Both the position numbers and the translations under genes were made by a program. Below, piece after piece: positions 1-7,900 of a DNA stretch of 42,900 nt (within the stretch, counting starts at the first letter, position 1; every line of letters begins with the position of its first letter). Under the pieces are notes generated by a model. The model worked only from the letters and a program-made list of their open reading frames with translations. It made no database searches and was not told where the DNA came from. Source of the DNA: JAZSMJ01 sp045535815 (GTDB lineage: Bacteria > Bacillota > Clostridia > Oscillospirales > CAG-272); NCBI GenBank assembly GCA_045535815.1, contig JAZSMJ010000027.1, forward strand, positions 1 through 42,900, given 5' to 3'.

Positions 1-18
1 GAACATAGCAAATGAGGA

Positions 19-57
19 AGACGGTGGCCTATCCTCGCCCGCCGTTTTAATCTTTTG
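19..57 (+). terminator. Intrinsic terminator of a gene left of the window
   Basis: A hairpin with arms ACGGTGG (21-27) and CCGCCGT (39-45), including one G-T pair, is followed by a T-rich run TTTTAATCTTTTG. It reads as a rho-independent terminator on the plus strand, probably ending a gene outside the window. It lies about 40 bases beyond the end of the minus-strand regulator. Confidence 0.5.
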
Positions 58-95
58 TTTTGTCAGTATAAGCCTATGAACATGCTCATATCGTA

Positions 96-407
96 TCAGC
101 TGTTTTTATTAAATGCGTTCATTATATGAATAACTGCATCCTTTTGCTCCGGAGTAAGACATACCCAACAGTCAAACACTTCTTTGAGCTGAGGAGTAAG
201 CTCAACAGTCTCGTTTTCAGTGAAAAACTGAGAAAGAGTGATGCCGAATCCGTTACAGATAGACTCAAGTGTGCTTATAGATGGCAAGGTGTTTCTGCGA
301 AAAATATTAGCTAAAGTAGATTCCGAAAGTCCGCATTCCTTTGCGAGACGGTATTCACTCCATCCGCGCTCCTGCATTAATTGACGAAGTCTATCGTGCG
401 TATTCAT
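96..407 (-). CDS. XRE-family helix-turn-helix regulator, 103 aa
   Basis: A small cytoplasmic DNA-binding protein. Residues about 7-62 form a complete XRE/Cro-C1 type helix-turn-helix, with the pattern YRLAKECGLSESTLANIF typical of this fold and a following hydrophobic helix (ISTLESICNGFGITLSQFF). The remaining 40 residues are a short helical tail without a sensor domain, so ligand or partner is unknown. The ATG at 407 is preceded by AAGGTGG about 8 bases upstream, which supports this start. It is divergent from the SLOG-type gene at 528-986, and the AT-rich 120-base gap between them is the natural place for its operator. Control of its neighbour or itself is an inference from position. The HTH call is secure; the target is not. 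Confidence 0.88.
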   Translation of the reverse strand: MNTHDRLRQLMQERGWSEYRLAKECGLSESTLANIFRRNTLPSISTLESICNGFGITLSQFFTENETVELTPQLKEVFDCWVCLTPEQKDAVIHIMNAFNKNS

Positions 408-527
408 AACATCACCACCTTACTGTAATTATTTTACCTTTATTTTGAATATTTTTATACACAATACTTGTAATATAAATACCGTTATGTTAAACTGTAT
501 AAAACGGATAATAAGGGGGCAATCAAA

Positions 528-986
528 ATTACCGTTGCGTTTTTCGGGCATAAGAATACACCCATGATAATAGAGCAGTTATTAGAGCAGTCATTAATAT
601 ATTTAATTGAGAATAAAGAAGCCACATTTTTTTATGTTGGCAATCAAGGGAACTTTGACTTTTTTGTTAGAAAAGTACTGAAAAAATTGAAAAATAAATA
701 TTCGCATATTGATTATGCGGTAGCCTTGGCTTATATGCCTGGGGTAAAAAGCCAAAACGATGGATTTGATTATACTGATACGGTGTATCCGGAATGTCTT
801 GGCGGAGTGCCGAGACGGTATGCGATATATAAACGCAATATATGGATGATAGATCAGTCGGATACGGTAGTAACATATGTTGAAACAGAAATAGGCGGAG
901 CTTCGCAATTTAAAAAAATCGCAGAAAGAAAGGGTAAAACCGTTATAAATTTAGCTGAAAAAACTAAACAGCAAATAGTTTATTGA
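528..986 (+). CDS. SLOG/YpsA-like small Rossmann protein with apparent ATT start, about 152 aa
   Basis: The protein resembles the short SLOG-type (LOG/DUF1273-like) nucleotide-binding Rossmann proteins common in gut Firmicutes. It has an N-terminal beta strand followed by FFGHK, a central YVGNQGNFD segment, then RRYAIYKRNIWMI and a C-terminal VVTYVETEIGGA loop. The first ATG in frame (564) would delete the strand and the FFGHK motif, so translation almost surely starts upstream, where no ATG, GTG or TTG exists in frame after the stop at 471. ATT at 528 sits 8 bases after the strong ribosome-binding site AAGGGGG (513-519); ATC at 522 is possible but too close to it. The function of the family is unsettled; nucleotide or modified-nucleoside binding is inferred from the fold. 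Family call moderate, start tentative. Confidence 0.65.
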   Translation: MTVAFFGHKNTPMIIEQLLEQSLIYLIENKEATFFYVGNQGNFDFFVRKVLKKLKNKYSHIDYAVALAYMPGVKSQNDGFDYTDTVYPECLGGVPRRYAIYKRNIWMIDQSDTVVTYVETEIGGASQFKKIAERKGKTVINLAEKTKQQIVY

Positions 987-1001
987 AGGACTGTGCGTTC
1001 C

Positions 1002-1030
1002 TACAAATAACAGCGATGTAAGAACAACAC
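1002..1030 (+). repeat. 29-bp direct repeat, copy 1
   Basis: The 29 bases beginning TACAAATAACAGCGATG and ending AACAACAC are identical to 1243-1271. Each copy is followed directly by a different hairpin: here arms AAACGATCTCT and AGAGGTCGTTT (about 1034-1056). The two copies bracket the MITE-like inverted repeat. Confidence 0.85.
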
Positions 1031-1033
1031 AAA

Positions 1034-1056
1034 AAACGATCTCTGAGAGGTCGTTT
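1034..1056 (+). terminator. Hairpin, possible terminator after the SLOG gene
   Basis: Near-perfect 11-bp arms AAACGATCTCT / AGAGGTCGTTT with a one- to three-base loop, ending in TTTT. Lying 50 bases after the stop of the SLOG-type gene, it could end that transcript. Confidence 0.45.
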
Positions 1057-1062
1057 TATGTA

Positions 1063-1207
1063 AGCCTTCTCCAGCGGGAGAAGGTGTCGCCGGATGGGAC
1101 GGATGAGGTGTCAAAAAACATATCATTTATGCCTCAGATTAAATCGTTTGCATAGCAACACCTCATCCACCACTATCGTGGTCCCCCTTCCCCCGCTGGG
1201 GAAGGCT
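1063..1207. mobile_element. MITE-like imperfect inverted repeat, about 145 bp
   Basis: The left end (from 1063, AGCCTTCTCCAGCGGGAGAA) and the reverse complement of the right end (to 1207, AGCCTTCCCCAGCGGGGGAA) match over most of about 49 bp, both finishing inward in GGATGAGGTGT. Each arm also carries its own small hairpin (CTTCTCCagcGGGAGAAG on the left). There is no coding capacity. This is the architecture of a non-autonomous miniature inverted-repeat element or dispersed intergenic palindrome. No transposase is present in the window and I see no second copy here; mobility is inferred from structure only. Confidence 0.6.
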
Positions 1208-1242
1208 CTCTTACGGATTTGATGCGACTGGACGTCAGACCT

Positions 1243-1271
1243 TACAAATAACAGCGATGTAAGAACAACAC
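1243..1271 (+). repeat. 29-bp direct repeat, copy 2
   Basis: Identical to 1002-1030. It is followed by a hairpin with a perfect 13-bp stem, ACACCCACCGACC (1268-1280) and GGTCGGTGGGTGT (1290-1302). The arrangement repeat-plus-hairpin therefore occurs twice, 241 bases apart. Confidence 0.85.
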
Positions 1272-1302
1272 CCACCGACCATGATATACGGTCGGTGGGT
1301 GT
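1268..1302 (+). other. Perfect 13-bp stem hairpin
   Basis: Arms 1268-1280 and 1290-1302 pair without mismatch around a 9-base loop. No T-run follows on either strand, so a pure terminator role is doubtful; it may belong to the repeat unit that precedes it. Confidence 0.6.
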
Positions 1303-1350
1303 CAATAAATATAAGCAGTTGCTGCATCTTTTAGCAAGCAGTCAGTATTA

Positions 1351-1451
1351 TGAAAGTTTTTTGCCTACTTTCCCAAAATAATCGGGGCATTTTACATAGA
1401 GCAAGGTGTTTGCACATCAGCTTGTTATTTTGAAAGTTTTTTGCCTACTTT
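1351..1451 (+). repeat. Pair of 21-bp direct repeats (1351-1371 and 1431-1451)
   Basis: TGAAAGTTTTTTGCCTACTTT occurs at 1351-1371 and again at 1431-1451, 80 bases apart. The second copy runs into a small inverted repeat (CCTACTTTTTTtcAAAAAAGTAGG). Function unknown; probably intergenic repeat debris. Confidence 0.75.
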
Positions 1452-1501
1452 TTTTCAAAAAAGTAGGGTTGCGTCGCTTTTATAAAAAGCGACAGAATAA
1501 A

Positions 1502-1534
1502 ATATAGCCGCCATTTTTGGCGGCAATATTTTTT
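1502..1534. terminator. Bidirectional terminator after the flavodiiron gene
   Basis: The stem GCCGCC (1507-1512) / GGCGGC (1519-1524) is flanked by AATATTTTTT on the plus strand and by a T-rich run on the minus strand. It is well placed, 26 bases beyond the stop at 1561, to end the minus-strand flavodiiron transcript. Confidence 0.7.
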
Positions 1535-1560
1535 CCATTCCATCGTATTTCTATAAAACG

Positions 1561-3351
1561 TTACTTTATCTCCTCGAAGTCGGATGCGCCGTGCTTACAG
1601 AGGGGGCAGATATAATCTGCAGGAAGTGTATCGCCCTCGTAAACGTATCCGCATATCTTGCAGACGTAGCCCTTCTTGCCTTCGGTTTCGGGCTTGGGCT
1701 TGACGTTGTTCTGATAGTAGGTGTAGGTCATCGTTTCTCTATCGGAGATAACTCTTGCTTCGGTTACCGAGCAGATGAACATTCCGTGAGTGTCGAGGTC
1801 TATATACTGCTCAACCTTAAGCGACATAAAGGAGTTGATATATCTCGGCAGGAATACCAGACCGTTATCCGAGCGGAGAGGTGTGCAGTTCTCGAACTTG
1901 TCAACGTTTCTTCCGCTTCTGAAGCCAAACGCCTCAAATACCGAGAACGGAGCGTCTACGGTAAGACAGTTGATGTTCATCTTGCCTGTCTGCTTGATAA
2001 CGTGGTGGGAGTAGTTTTCCTTATTTATGGTGACTGCAAGTCTGTTGGGGGTGCTTGTGACCTGAGTTACAGTGTTAACTATAAGGCCGTTGTCCTTCTT
2101 GCCGTCGTTTGAAGTAATAACGTAAAGACCGTAACCGATGTTGAAGAGAGCAGAAAGGTCGTTCTTGTTTGCGGTAGCATCTCCCTGAGCGAGATACTCA
2201 CGGCAGAGCTCGTCTGTGAGGCTCTCAAGCTGAGCGGCACTTTCCTCATTGAGCGCAGAGCGGATTGTTACCGTGGTGTCGGTAAAGGAGAGGTTCTTGC
2301 TCTTTGCAAGCATATCCTTCATTACATTAGCCGCTAAAGGTGCCCAGCTTCCGTTTTCAATGAGGGCAACCGTTCTGTTTTGAAAATTTCTTTCGGTCAG
2401 ATGATCGATAAACTCACGCATAAACGGGAAGACGTCTGCGTTATAGGTGGTGGTTGCAAGAACGAGCTTGCTGTATCTGAAGGCGTCGGCAACTGCCTGA
2501 GCCATATCGCATCTTGCAAGGTCGTGAATAACTACCTTGGGGCATCCCTTTGCCTCAAGGCTTTCGGCAAACTGAAGAACTGCCTTCTTGGTGTTGCCGT
2601 ATACCGAGGTGTATGCTATAACGATACCCTCGCTCTCGGGCTGATAGCTTGACCATGTATTGTAAAGATCAAGATAGTAACCGAGATTTTCTGTGAGAAC
2701 GGGACCGTGAAGGGGGCATATCTTCTGAATATCGAGGGTAGCGGCTTTCTTGAGAAGGCTCTGCACCTGAGCGCCGTACTTACCGACTATACCTATGAAA
2801 TAACGTCTTGACTCGTCTGCCCAATCCTCTTTTGCGTCAAGGGCACCGAATTTTCCGAAACCGTCAGCAGAGAAGAGTACCTTGTCGGTGCTGTCGTAGG
2901 TTACTATAACCTCAGGCCAGTGCACCATAGGTGCAGTAACGAAGGTGAGCGTATGGGTGCCGAGTGAGAGCGTATCGCCCTCGCCGACTACTATGCGGTT
3001 ATCGGTGAAATCGGTACCGAAAAAGTTCTTCATCATAGCGAAGGCCTTTTCGGATGAAACTATAGTAACGTCGGGGTAGGTTCTTAAAAAGTTAACGATA
3101 TTAGCCGAGTGATCGGGCTCCATATGCTGAATAACGAGGTAATCGGGCTTTCTGTCGCCGAGCGTGTTCTGGATATTGTCCAGCCATGCGTGTGTGAAAC
3201 GGGCATCGACCGTGTCCATAATTGCGATCTTCTCGTCAACTATTGCATAAGAGTTGTAGGATATTCCGTTCGGTACGACGTACTGTCCCTCAAACAGATC
3301 TACGTCGTGGTCGTTAACTCCGATATATTTAATGCTGTCTGTAATAAACAT
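1561..3351 (-). CDS. Flavodiiron protein fused to flavin-reductase-like and rubredoxin domains, 596 aa
   Basis: A soluble enzyme expected to reduce O2 to water and/or NO to N2O, protecting an anaerobe. The N-terminal metallo-beta-lactamase-like domain keeps the diiron ligands His76, Glu78, Asp80 (HMEPDH), His144, Asp163 and His215. Residues about 243-390 are a flavodoxin domain, with the FMN-binding loop TSVYGNTKKA at 249-258. A flavin-reductase-type split-barrel follows (about 395-540). The last 35 residues are a rubredoxin, with CKIC at 564-567 and CPLC at 582-585. Having reductase and rubredoxin in one chain suggests that it can take electrons from NAD(P)H itself; that is inferred from the family. 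AAAGGAG precedes the ATG. Its neighbours are a ferredoxin-type gene on the same strand and a Crp/Fnr regulator. Confidence 0.93.
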   Translation of the reverse strand: MFITDSIKYIGVNDHDVDLFEGQYVVPNGISYNSYAIVDEKIAIMDTVDARFTHAWLDNIQNTLGDRKPDYLVIQHMEPDHSANIVNFLRTYPDVTIVSSEKAFAMMKNFFGTDFTDNRIVVGEGDTLSLGTHTLTFVTAPMVHWPEVIVTYDSTDKVLFSADGFGKFGALDAKEDWADESRRYFIGIVGKYGAQVQSLLKKAATLDIQKICPLHGPVLTENLGYYLDLYNTWSSYQPESEGIVIAYTSVYGNTKKAVLQFAESLEAKGCPKVVIHDLARCDMAQAVADAFRYSKLVLATTTYNADVFPFMREFIDHLTERNFQNRTVALIENGSWAPLAANVMKDMLAKSKNLSFTDTTVTIRSALNEESAAQLESLTDELCREYLAQGDATANKNDLSALFNIGYGLYVITSNDGKKDNGLIVNTVTQVTSTPNRLAVTINKENYSHHVIKQTGKMNINCLTVDAPFSVFEAFGFRSGRNVDKFENCTPLRSDNGLVFLPRYINSFMSLKVEQYIDLDTHGMFICSVTEARVISDRETMTYTYYQNNVKPKPETEGKKGYVCKICGYVYEGDTLPADYICPLCKHGASDFEEIK

Positions 3352-3426
3352 TGTCTTCTCTCCTTTGGTTGTAGCTGTAATTAATATAACCTAATTATAC
3401 AGCACAAATCCAATTATTTCAAGATT

Positions 3427-4119
3427 TTATTCAATAATTCTTCCGTCTGTTGAAACTATTACTACTCTCCACGGAATAAACTTTCCGCTTGCCTGAAGGG
3501 CACGCTTTGCCACATTTTCGATACCGGAGCAGCAGGGAACCTCCATGCGCACGATGGTAACGCTCTTGATATCGTTATTTGCGATGATCTGCGTAAGCTT
3601 TTCGGCATAATCGCCCTCGTCAAGCTTGGGGCAGCCGATCAGAGTTATGCGGTTTCTGATAAATTCACGGTGGAAGTTACCGTAAGCGTAAGCAGTGCAG
3701 TCTGCGGCGATAAGCAGATTTGCTCCGTCGAAATAGGGGGCGTTTACCGGAACCAGCTTGATCTGTACCGGCCACTGTGTAAGCTGACTTTCGGTCGGAG
3801 GCGCATCGCATACGGCGGCGGACTCTCTCTTTATTGCCTTGGACTGAGTTCCGGGGCATCCGCAGGGAAGAACGCCGTGCTTCTTCATCTTTGCTTCTCT
3901 TACTGCTTCCTCGTTATATGCAGGAGCCTCACGCTCCTCAAAGGTGATCGCATTGGTCGGGCAGGCAGGCAGACAGTCGCCAAGACCGTCGCAGTAGTCC
4001 TCACGAGTGAGTGTTGCCTTGCCGTTCACCATTTCAATAGCGCCCTCGTGGCAGGCAGCAGCGCAAGCGCCGCATCCGTTGCATTTTTCCTGATCTATTT
4101 TTATTATCTTTCTAAGCAT
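3427..4119 (-). CDS. 4Fe-4S ferredoxin-domain protein, 230 aa
   Basis: The N-terminus is a bacterial-type two-cluster ferredoxin: CNGCGACAAAC (first cluster) and CDGLGDCLPACP (second, with an altered CxxxxxC spacing). A linker then carries CGCP, and the C-terminal half has single cysteines and a CCSG motif at about residue 195. Such proteins pass electrons in the cytoplasm, but the partner is unknown. The open frame extends to 4173, but ATG 4119 is preceded by GGAGG at 8 bases and matches the usual N-terminus, so I use it. A small hairpin (GCGATT/AATCGC) lies in its leader. It is upstream of the flavodiiron gene on the same strand (75-base gap) and divergent from a Crp/Fnr gene. Joint action in redox stress is an inference from this context. 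Confidence 0.85.
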   Translation of the reverse strand: MLRKIIKIDQEKCNGCGACAAACHEGAIEMVNGKATLTREDYCDGLGDCLPACPTNAITFEEREAPAYNEEAVREAKMKKHGVLPCGCPGTQSKAIKRESAAVCDAPPTESQLTQWPVQIKLVPVNAPYFDGANLLIAADCTAYAYGNFHREFIRNRITLIGCPKLDEGDYAEKLTQIIANNDIKSVTIVRMEVPCCSGIENVAKRALQASGKFIPWRVVIVSTDGRIIE

Positions 4120-4200
4120 TATCTTTACCTCCAAAATATGCGATTTTTCAATCGCTCTTGATTTTACACTCACATTGTACTATAATATTTTTTGAAAGTA

Positions 4201-4216
4201 TGTTGAAATTTCAACA
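4201..4216. promoter_or_regulatory. 16-bp perfect palindrome in the divergent ferredoxin/Crp promoter region
   Basis: TGTTGAAATTTCAACA is perfectly self-complementary, with the two-fold symmetry expected for a dimeric Crp/Fnr-type regulator. It lies 12 bases before the regulator's ATG and about 80 bases before the ferredoxin start. I infer that it is the binding site of the adjacent regulator, repressing its own gene and controlling the ferredoxin and perhaps the flavodiiron gene. Confidence 0.6.
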
Positions 4217-4227
4217 AAAGGTGAAAA

Positions 4228-4887
4228 ATGAAAAAATATTTTGAGATTTTAAGAAAATGCAGTCTGTTTAACGGCATAGCAGACGAGGATCTGATAGCAA
4301 TACTTGGCTGTCTTCGGGCAAGAGTCGAAAGATTCTGGAAAAGGGATACCGTTATATCCGAGGGTGAGGCAGCGGTCAGCGTCGGTATAGTTTTGTCGGG
4401 CTCGGTGAGGATAGTGCAGGATGATTACTACGGCAACCGAAGCATAGTGTCACAGGTACTGCCATCCGAGCTTTTCGGTGAATCGTTTGCCTGCGCAGGT
4501 ATACGCTCGATGCCTGTCAGCATAGTCGCAAACGATAACTGCGAGATAATGTTTATCGACTGTGAGCGGATACTTCACTCCTGCTCAAATGCTTGTAGCT
4601 TCCACAGACAGCTTATATTCAATCTTATGAAGGACCTTGCGAGCAAGAATATTGCCTTTCATCAAAAAATAGAGGTCACGTCAAAGCGTTCAACCAGAGA
4701 AAAGCTGATGGCGTATCTTCTGATACAGGCAAAGGAAACGGGAAGACGCTCGTTTGAAATTCCGTATGACCGCCAGGCTCTTGCCGACTATCTCGGCGTT
4801 GAGCGAAGCGGACTTTCGGCAGAGATCGGAAAGATGCAAAGAGAGGGAATATTAAAAAGCGAAAAGAAGCACTTCGAGCTTTTGTAG
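4228..4887 (+). CDS. Crp/Fnr-family transcriptional regulator, 219 aa
   Basis: Residues about 8-130 form a cyclic-nucleotide-binding-type beta barrel with the GELFGES-like segment SELFGESFACAG, followed by a long dimer helix. Residues about 150-219 are a winged helix (DRQALADYLGVERSGLSAEI). The N-terminal CxxC array of iron-sulfur Fnr is missing, so it probably senses a small ligand, haem or redox state by another route. Its divergent neighbours, a ferredoxin and an O2/NO-reducing flavodiiron protein, suggest control of nitrosative or oxidative stress, as for clostridial HcpR-like regulators; that assignment is an inference. AAAAGGTG precedes the ATG. A consensus promoter for the next gene begins three bases after its stop. 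Confidence 0.88.
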   Translation: MKKYFEILRKCSLFNGIADEDLIAILGCLRARVERFWKRDTVISEGEAAVSVGIVLSGSVRIVQDDYYGNRSIVSQVLPSELFGESFACAGIRSMPVSIVANDNCEIMFIDCERILHSCSNACSFHRQLIFNLMKDLASKNIAFHQKIEVTSKRSTREKLMAYLLIQAKETGRRSFEIPYDRQALADYLGVERSGLSAEIGKMQREGILKSEKKHFELL

Positions 4888-4889
4888 GG

Positions 4890-4918
4890 TTGACACTGAA
4901 CGCTTTACGAGATATAAT
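4890..4918 (+). promoter_or_regulatory. Consensus sigma-A promoter of the LRR-dockerin gene
   Basis: TTGACA (4890-4895) and TATAAT (4913-4918) are both perfect hexamers separated by exactly 17 bases. They lie 34 bases ahead of the ATG at 4953. Such a promoter predicts strong expression unless it is repressed. Confidence 0.85.
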
Positions 4919-4952
4919 TAATAGGTAACATTTTGAAAAGAGGTCTTTAAAA

Positions 4953-7900
4953 ATGAACATCAGAATCTTAAAACGAATTGTTCTTGCGGTAATAGCTGTG
5001 ACGGTACTTGCCGCTTTGCTGTCGATTGCTTCATTTGCGGCAGAAAGCGTCGCATCCGGTGACTGTGGCGAAAGCCTTACGTGGTCGCTTGACAGCGAAG
5101 GCACGCTTACCATCAGCGGTAGCGGTGCGATGGACGATTTTTATGTGTATCAGAAAGGATCGGATACCGAACCTCCAATTGTAGAGGTAGAACCTGTTCC
5201 ACCTATTGAAGTAGTGCCCGAATTGCCGCTTAGTTACTCGGTGCAACTGCTTGCGGAAGAAAATGGTGAAGAGGTGTTACCGGAAGAGGTAGTGCCCGAA
5301 GAGCCTATCGAGCTTGCGTACAGCTATCCGTGGTATGAGTTTAAGGATTCAATATATAAGCTTGAGCTTACCGATGGAATAACGTATATAGGCGAGTATG
5401 CTTTTTGCGAACTGACGAATCTTTCGGGATCGATAGTTATACCGGACAGTGTTGTGACGATAGGCAGCTATGCTTTTATGAACTGTACGGGTCTTAACGG
5501 TACTCTTGTGTTAGGAAGCGGACTGGAGAGCATATCAAACAACGCTTTCTACGGATGCAGTGGATTTGTAGGTGCTCTTGTCATTCCAAACAGCGTTGTG
5601 GCTATAGAAGAAGGAGCTTTTGAGGACTGCTCGGGCTTTAACGGCACGTTTACCTTAGGAAGCGGACTTGAAACTATATCAGACAGAGCTTTTTTTGGAT
5701 GCAGTGGACTTGTCGGTGATCTTATCATTCCAAGCGGTGTAACTTATATAGGAAGCAGTGCGTTCAACCGCTGCGGCAATTTGAACGGCAAACTGGTTAT
5801 TCCCGATTCCGTGACAACTATTGGAAGTCACGCGTTTTGGAGTTGCTCTTCTCTTACCGGAGAGCTCGATCTTCCGAGTGGGCTTAAGAGAATAGAAAAT
5901 TACACGTTTTACAACTGCGTCGGACTTAGCGGCGATCTCGTTATACCCGACAGCGTTGAATATATAGGATACGCTGCGTTTGGCAGCTGTACGGGCTTTG
6001 ACGGAAGCCTTGTTATAGGCAATTCTGTAAGGATCATTGATGACGAGGCGTTTAATAGCTGCAACAAGCTTTCGGGCAGTCTCGTTATCCCCGATAGCGT
6101 TGAAGCAATAAATGCAAGAGCTTTTGTTATGTGTGAGGATCTTACCGGAACTCTTACGCTTGGAAGCGGACTTAAGTCGATCGGTGAGGGAGCGTTCATG
6201 TGGTGTGAGAACCTTACGGGCGATCTTGTTATTCCCGACAGCGTTATTACAATAGGAAACGCTGCGTTCCTTAACTGTACAGGCTTTGACGGTACGCTCA
6301 CGATAGGAGATAGCGTTGAGACTATAGGGCAGAGTGCTTTCGTTGGCTGCACCGGCTTTACAGGCAATCTCGTTATCCCCGATGATGTAACTGAAATAGG
6401 AATCTTAGCGTTTGAAGGATGCGAAGGCTTTGACGGTGAGCTTACCATAGGAAATAGCGTAGAAACTATAGGTAGCGATGCTTTTGCCGGCTGTAGCGGT
6501 TTTACGGGCGACCTTGTTATCTCTGACAGCGTAACTAATATAGGTGAGCGGGCGTTTTCTCAGTGCAGAGGCTTTGGCAGCAGTCTTAAGATAGGTAAAA
6601 GCGTTGAAACTATAGGTACATTTGCATTTGATTGGTGCGAGAATATTACCGATGTGTATTTGCCCGGCTCGCTTACATTGATCAGTGAATATGCATTCAA
6701 CGGATGCCTTTTGGTTGAAAGAGTTTATTATAGTGGCTCTGAATCAAAGTGGGGTCAAATAGATATGACCGAAGGAAACAACTGCATCCGCTATGCGGTG
6801 AAAGAATTTGACTACGGAGTAAAGGCAGGAGATTGCGGAGAATCGCTTACGTGGGAGATATTGGATGACGGCACACTCGTTATCAGCGGAAGCGGCGCAA
6901 TGAACAATTACTATTATATAAATGAAGGCGATGCTATAATCGGCACAGCTCCCTGGGGCAAGTACGCAGACGAAATTACCGCTCTTAAGATAGAGAACGG
7001 CGTGGAGACCGTAGGAAGATGTGCTTTTGCAGGACTTACAAATATCAGGGGTAATATCGTTATTCCCGACAGTGTGACTGAAATATGGGAAAGTGCCTTT
7101 TTCAGATCCGGCTTTGACGGTACGCTCACTATAGGCAGCGGAGTTAAGACCATCAAGGATGAGGCATTTGCTGAATGTGCAAATCTGTCCGGTGATCTCA
7201 TTATCCCAAATAGCGTAACTTTTGTAGGAAACAACGCCTTTGCTACGAGCGGCTTTGACGGTACTCTTACCATTGGAAGCGGGCTTACAAGCCTTTCAAG
7301 CGGTATTTTTATGAATTGTAATGCTCTAAGCGGAGAGCTTTTGATACCCTCAAATATCGAAGCTATAGGATCAAGTGCGTTCTTAGGATGCAGTGGATTC
7401 AGCGGTGGTCTTATTATACCGAATACAGTAACGTCGATAGGTATGGCGGCATTCAGAGCCTGCACGGGCTTTGACGGTGAGCTTGTATTATCCGAATCGC
7501 TCGAAAGAATAGAGGAACTTGCCTTCTGGGGCTGTGAGGGCTTTACCGGCGATCTGCTGATACCGGAGAGCGTGCAGACTATTGGAAGAAATGCATTCTA
7601 TCAATGCAGCGGCTTTAACGGCTCTCTTGAGCTCTCGAAAAACCTAACGTCAATAGACGTATTTGCTTTTTATGGCTGTAGCGGCTTCACGGGAGAGCTT
7701 GTGATACCTGAAAACATAACGATTATAAACGACTTTACGTTTAACGGCTGCAGGGGCTTCAGCGGTAAATTGGAATTGCCGGAAGGTATAGTAACGGTAG
7801 GAGAAGCGGCATTTAACGGATGTTACGGTATAACGGAAATAGTTATACCCAAGACAATCAATCAAATAGCGGATATGGCCTTTGCAAATATCGCTTCGCT

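Larger units (their letters stand above)
987..1560. other. Gene-free stretch rich in hairpins and repeats
   Basis: These 574 bases hold no convincing gene. They contain two 29-bp direct repeats, a MITE-like inverted repeat, two 21-bp direct repeats, and several hairpins including a bidirectional terminator. The small open frame at 1123-1305 on the minus strand simply runs through the inverted repeat and has no ribosome-binding site or recognisable product. Confidence 0.7.

Noticed and set aside
1123..1305. 60-residue minus-strand frame
   Set aside because: It runs through the MITE-like inverted repeat and a hairpin; no start signal or similarity.
5909..7465. Long minus-strand frames of 179 and 183 residues under the LRR gene
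   Set aside because: They mirror the repetitive LRR coding sequence; the repeated pattern keeps the antisense frame open. No start signals.
5400..7850. Regular repeats that could suggest a CRISPR array
   Set aside because: The repeats are degenerate, in frame and encode LRR_5 units; no identical repeats with unique spacers.
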